Assembly (NCBI GenBank): GCA_027488935.1
Contig: JAIYAP010000083.1
Span: 1 to 59,332, forward strand
Direction: 5' to 3'
Origin: Saprospiraceae bacterium
GTDB taxonomy: Bacteria > Bacteroidota > Bacteroidia > Chitinophagales > Saprospiraceae
DNA length: 59,332 nt
Below the pieces are notes generated by a model. That model had not been told where the DNA came from, made no database searches, and was given only the letters and a program-made list of their open reading frames with translations. A program made the position numbers and the translations under genes. How positions within the stretch are numbered: position 1 is the first letter of the stretch; each line of letters begins with the position of its first letter. Shown in pieces: positions 59,255 to 59,332 of this stretch.

Positions 59255-59332
59255 AGCAAGTTCGTTTTGTGCGTTGAAAAAACGGACCGTTAAAAGTGAA
59301 CCAGTCGGATATTATCCAATTGGACGGTGCCA

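Overview
The window is bacterial chromosomal DNA from the phylum Bacteroidota, most likely a Saprospiraceae-type gliding relative. Evidence: promoters of the TTG-N20-TAnnTTTG type in front of cspA, rpsO and prfC; type IX secretion (T9SS) sorting tails; SprB-repeat and PorP/SprF proteins; LytS/LytTR regulators; and weak Shine-Dalgarno signals with TTG/GTG starts. No rRNA, tRNA, CRISPR array or recognisable transposase was seen.

Layout. 1-8.0 kb (minus strand): a three-gene surface operon, PorP/SprF-like outer-membrane protein, TPR/PD40/OmpA lipid-peptidoglycan anchor, then a giant SprB-type adhesin that runs off the left edge and carries near-identical 162-residue tandem repeats. 8.3-17.1 kb: a CcmF/CcsA cytochrome c assembly protein, a secreted GH18 protein, a cold-shock protein, a large TolB-propeller amidohydrolase and a DUF2007-like membrane protein. 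17.2-22.3 kb: an ABC exporter, rpsO and pnp, with a structured pnp leader. 22.4-24.3 kb: an AT-rich RloA/RloB-like pair (ATPase plus Toprim-like nuclease, probable phage defence) joined by an ATGA overlap to a GH13 lipoprotein. 24.3-34.1 kb: housekeeping genes (oxidoreductase, methyltransferases, DinB-like protein, phosphopantetheinyl transferase, 3-methyladenine glycosylase, RF3, SbtA-like permease, glutathione peroxidase).

34.1-46.6 kb is the most unusual part: a signalling island. It holds two LuxR-type response regulators (one with Glu at the phospho-Asp position), a receiver-histidine kinase and its adjacent decayed twin, a tightly coupled LytS-LytTR-LytS-LytS operon with three paralogous kinases, a further LuxR regulator with Gly at the phospho-Asp position, and a 1.27 kb non-coding stretch. 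That stretch contains a 0.76 kb segment bounded by long inverted repeats and two small minus-strand transcription units, one encoding a candidate 45-residue peptide. Intergenic TACAT/ATGTA dyads and ACTTGTTGC hairpins recur across the island. A degenerate CpsB/YwqE-like (PHP-fold) protein sits at each side (34.1 and 53.6 kb).

46.6-59.3 kb: a 2119-residue T9SS-exported protein probably co-transcribed with the Gly-substituted LuxR regulator, then dnaA, a small membrane protein, an IscA/ErpA-type protein, a cluster of GACCTC hairpin repeats and a polyprenyl glycosylphosphotransferase for exopolysaccharide. My reading is that the island couples surface and exopolysaccharide functions (SprB adhesin, giant secreted protein, sugar transferase, YwqE-like proteins) to a multi-kinase network in which several members have lost catalytic residues; the functional link is inference from proximity.
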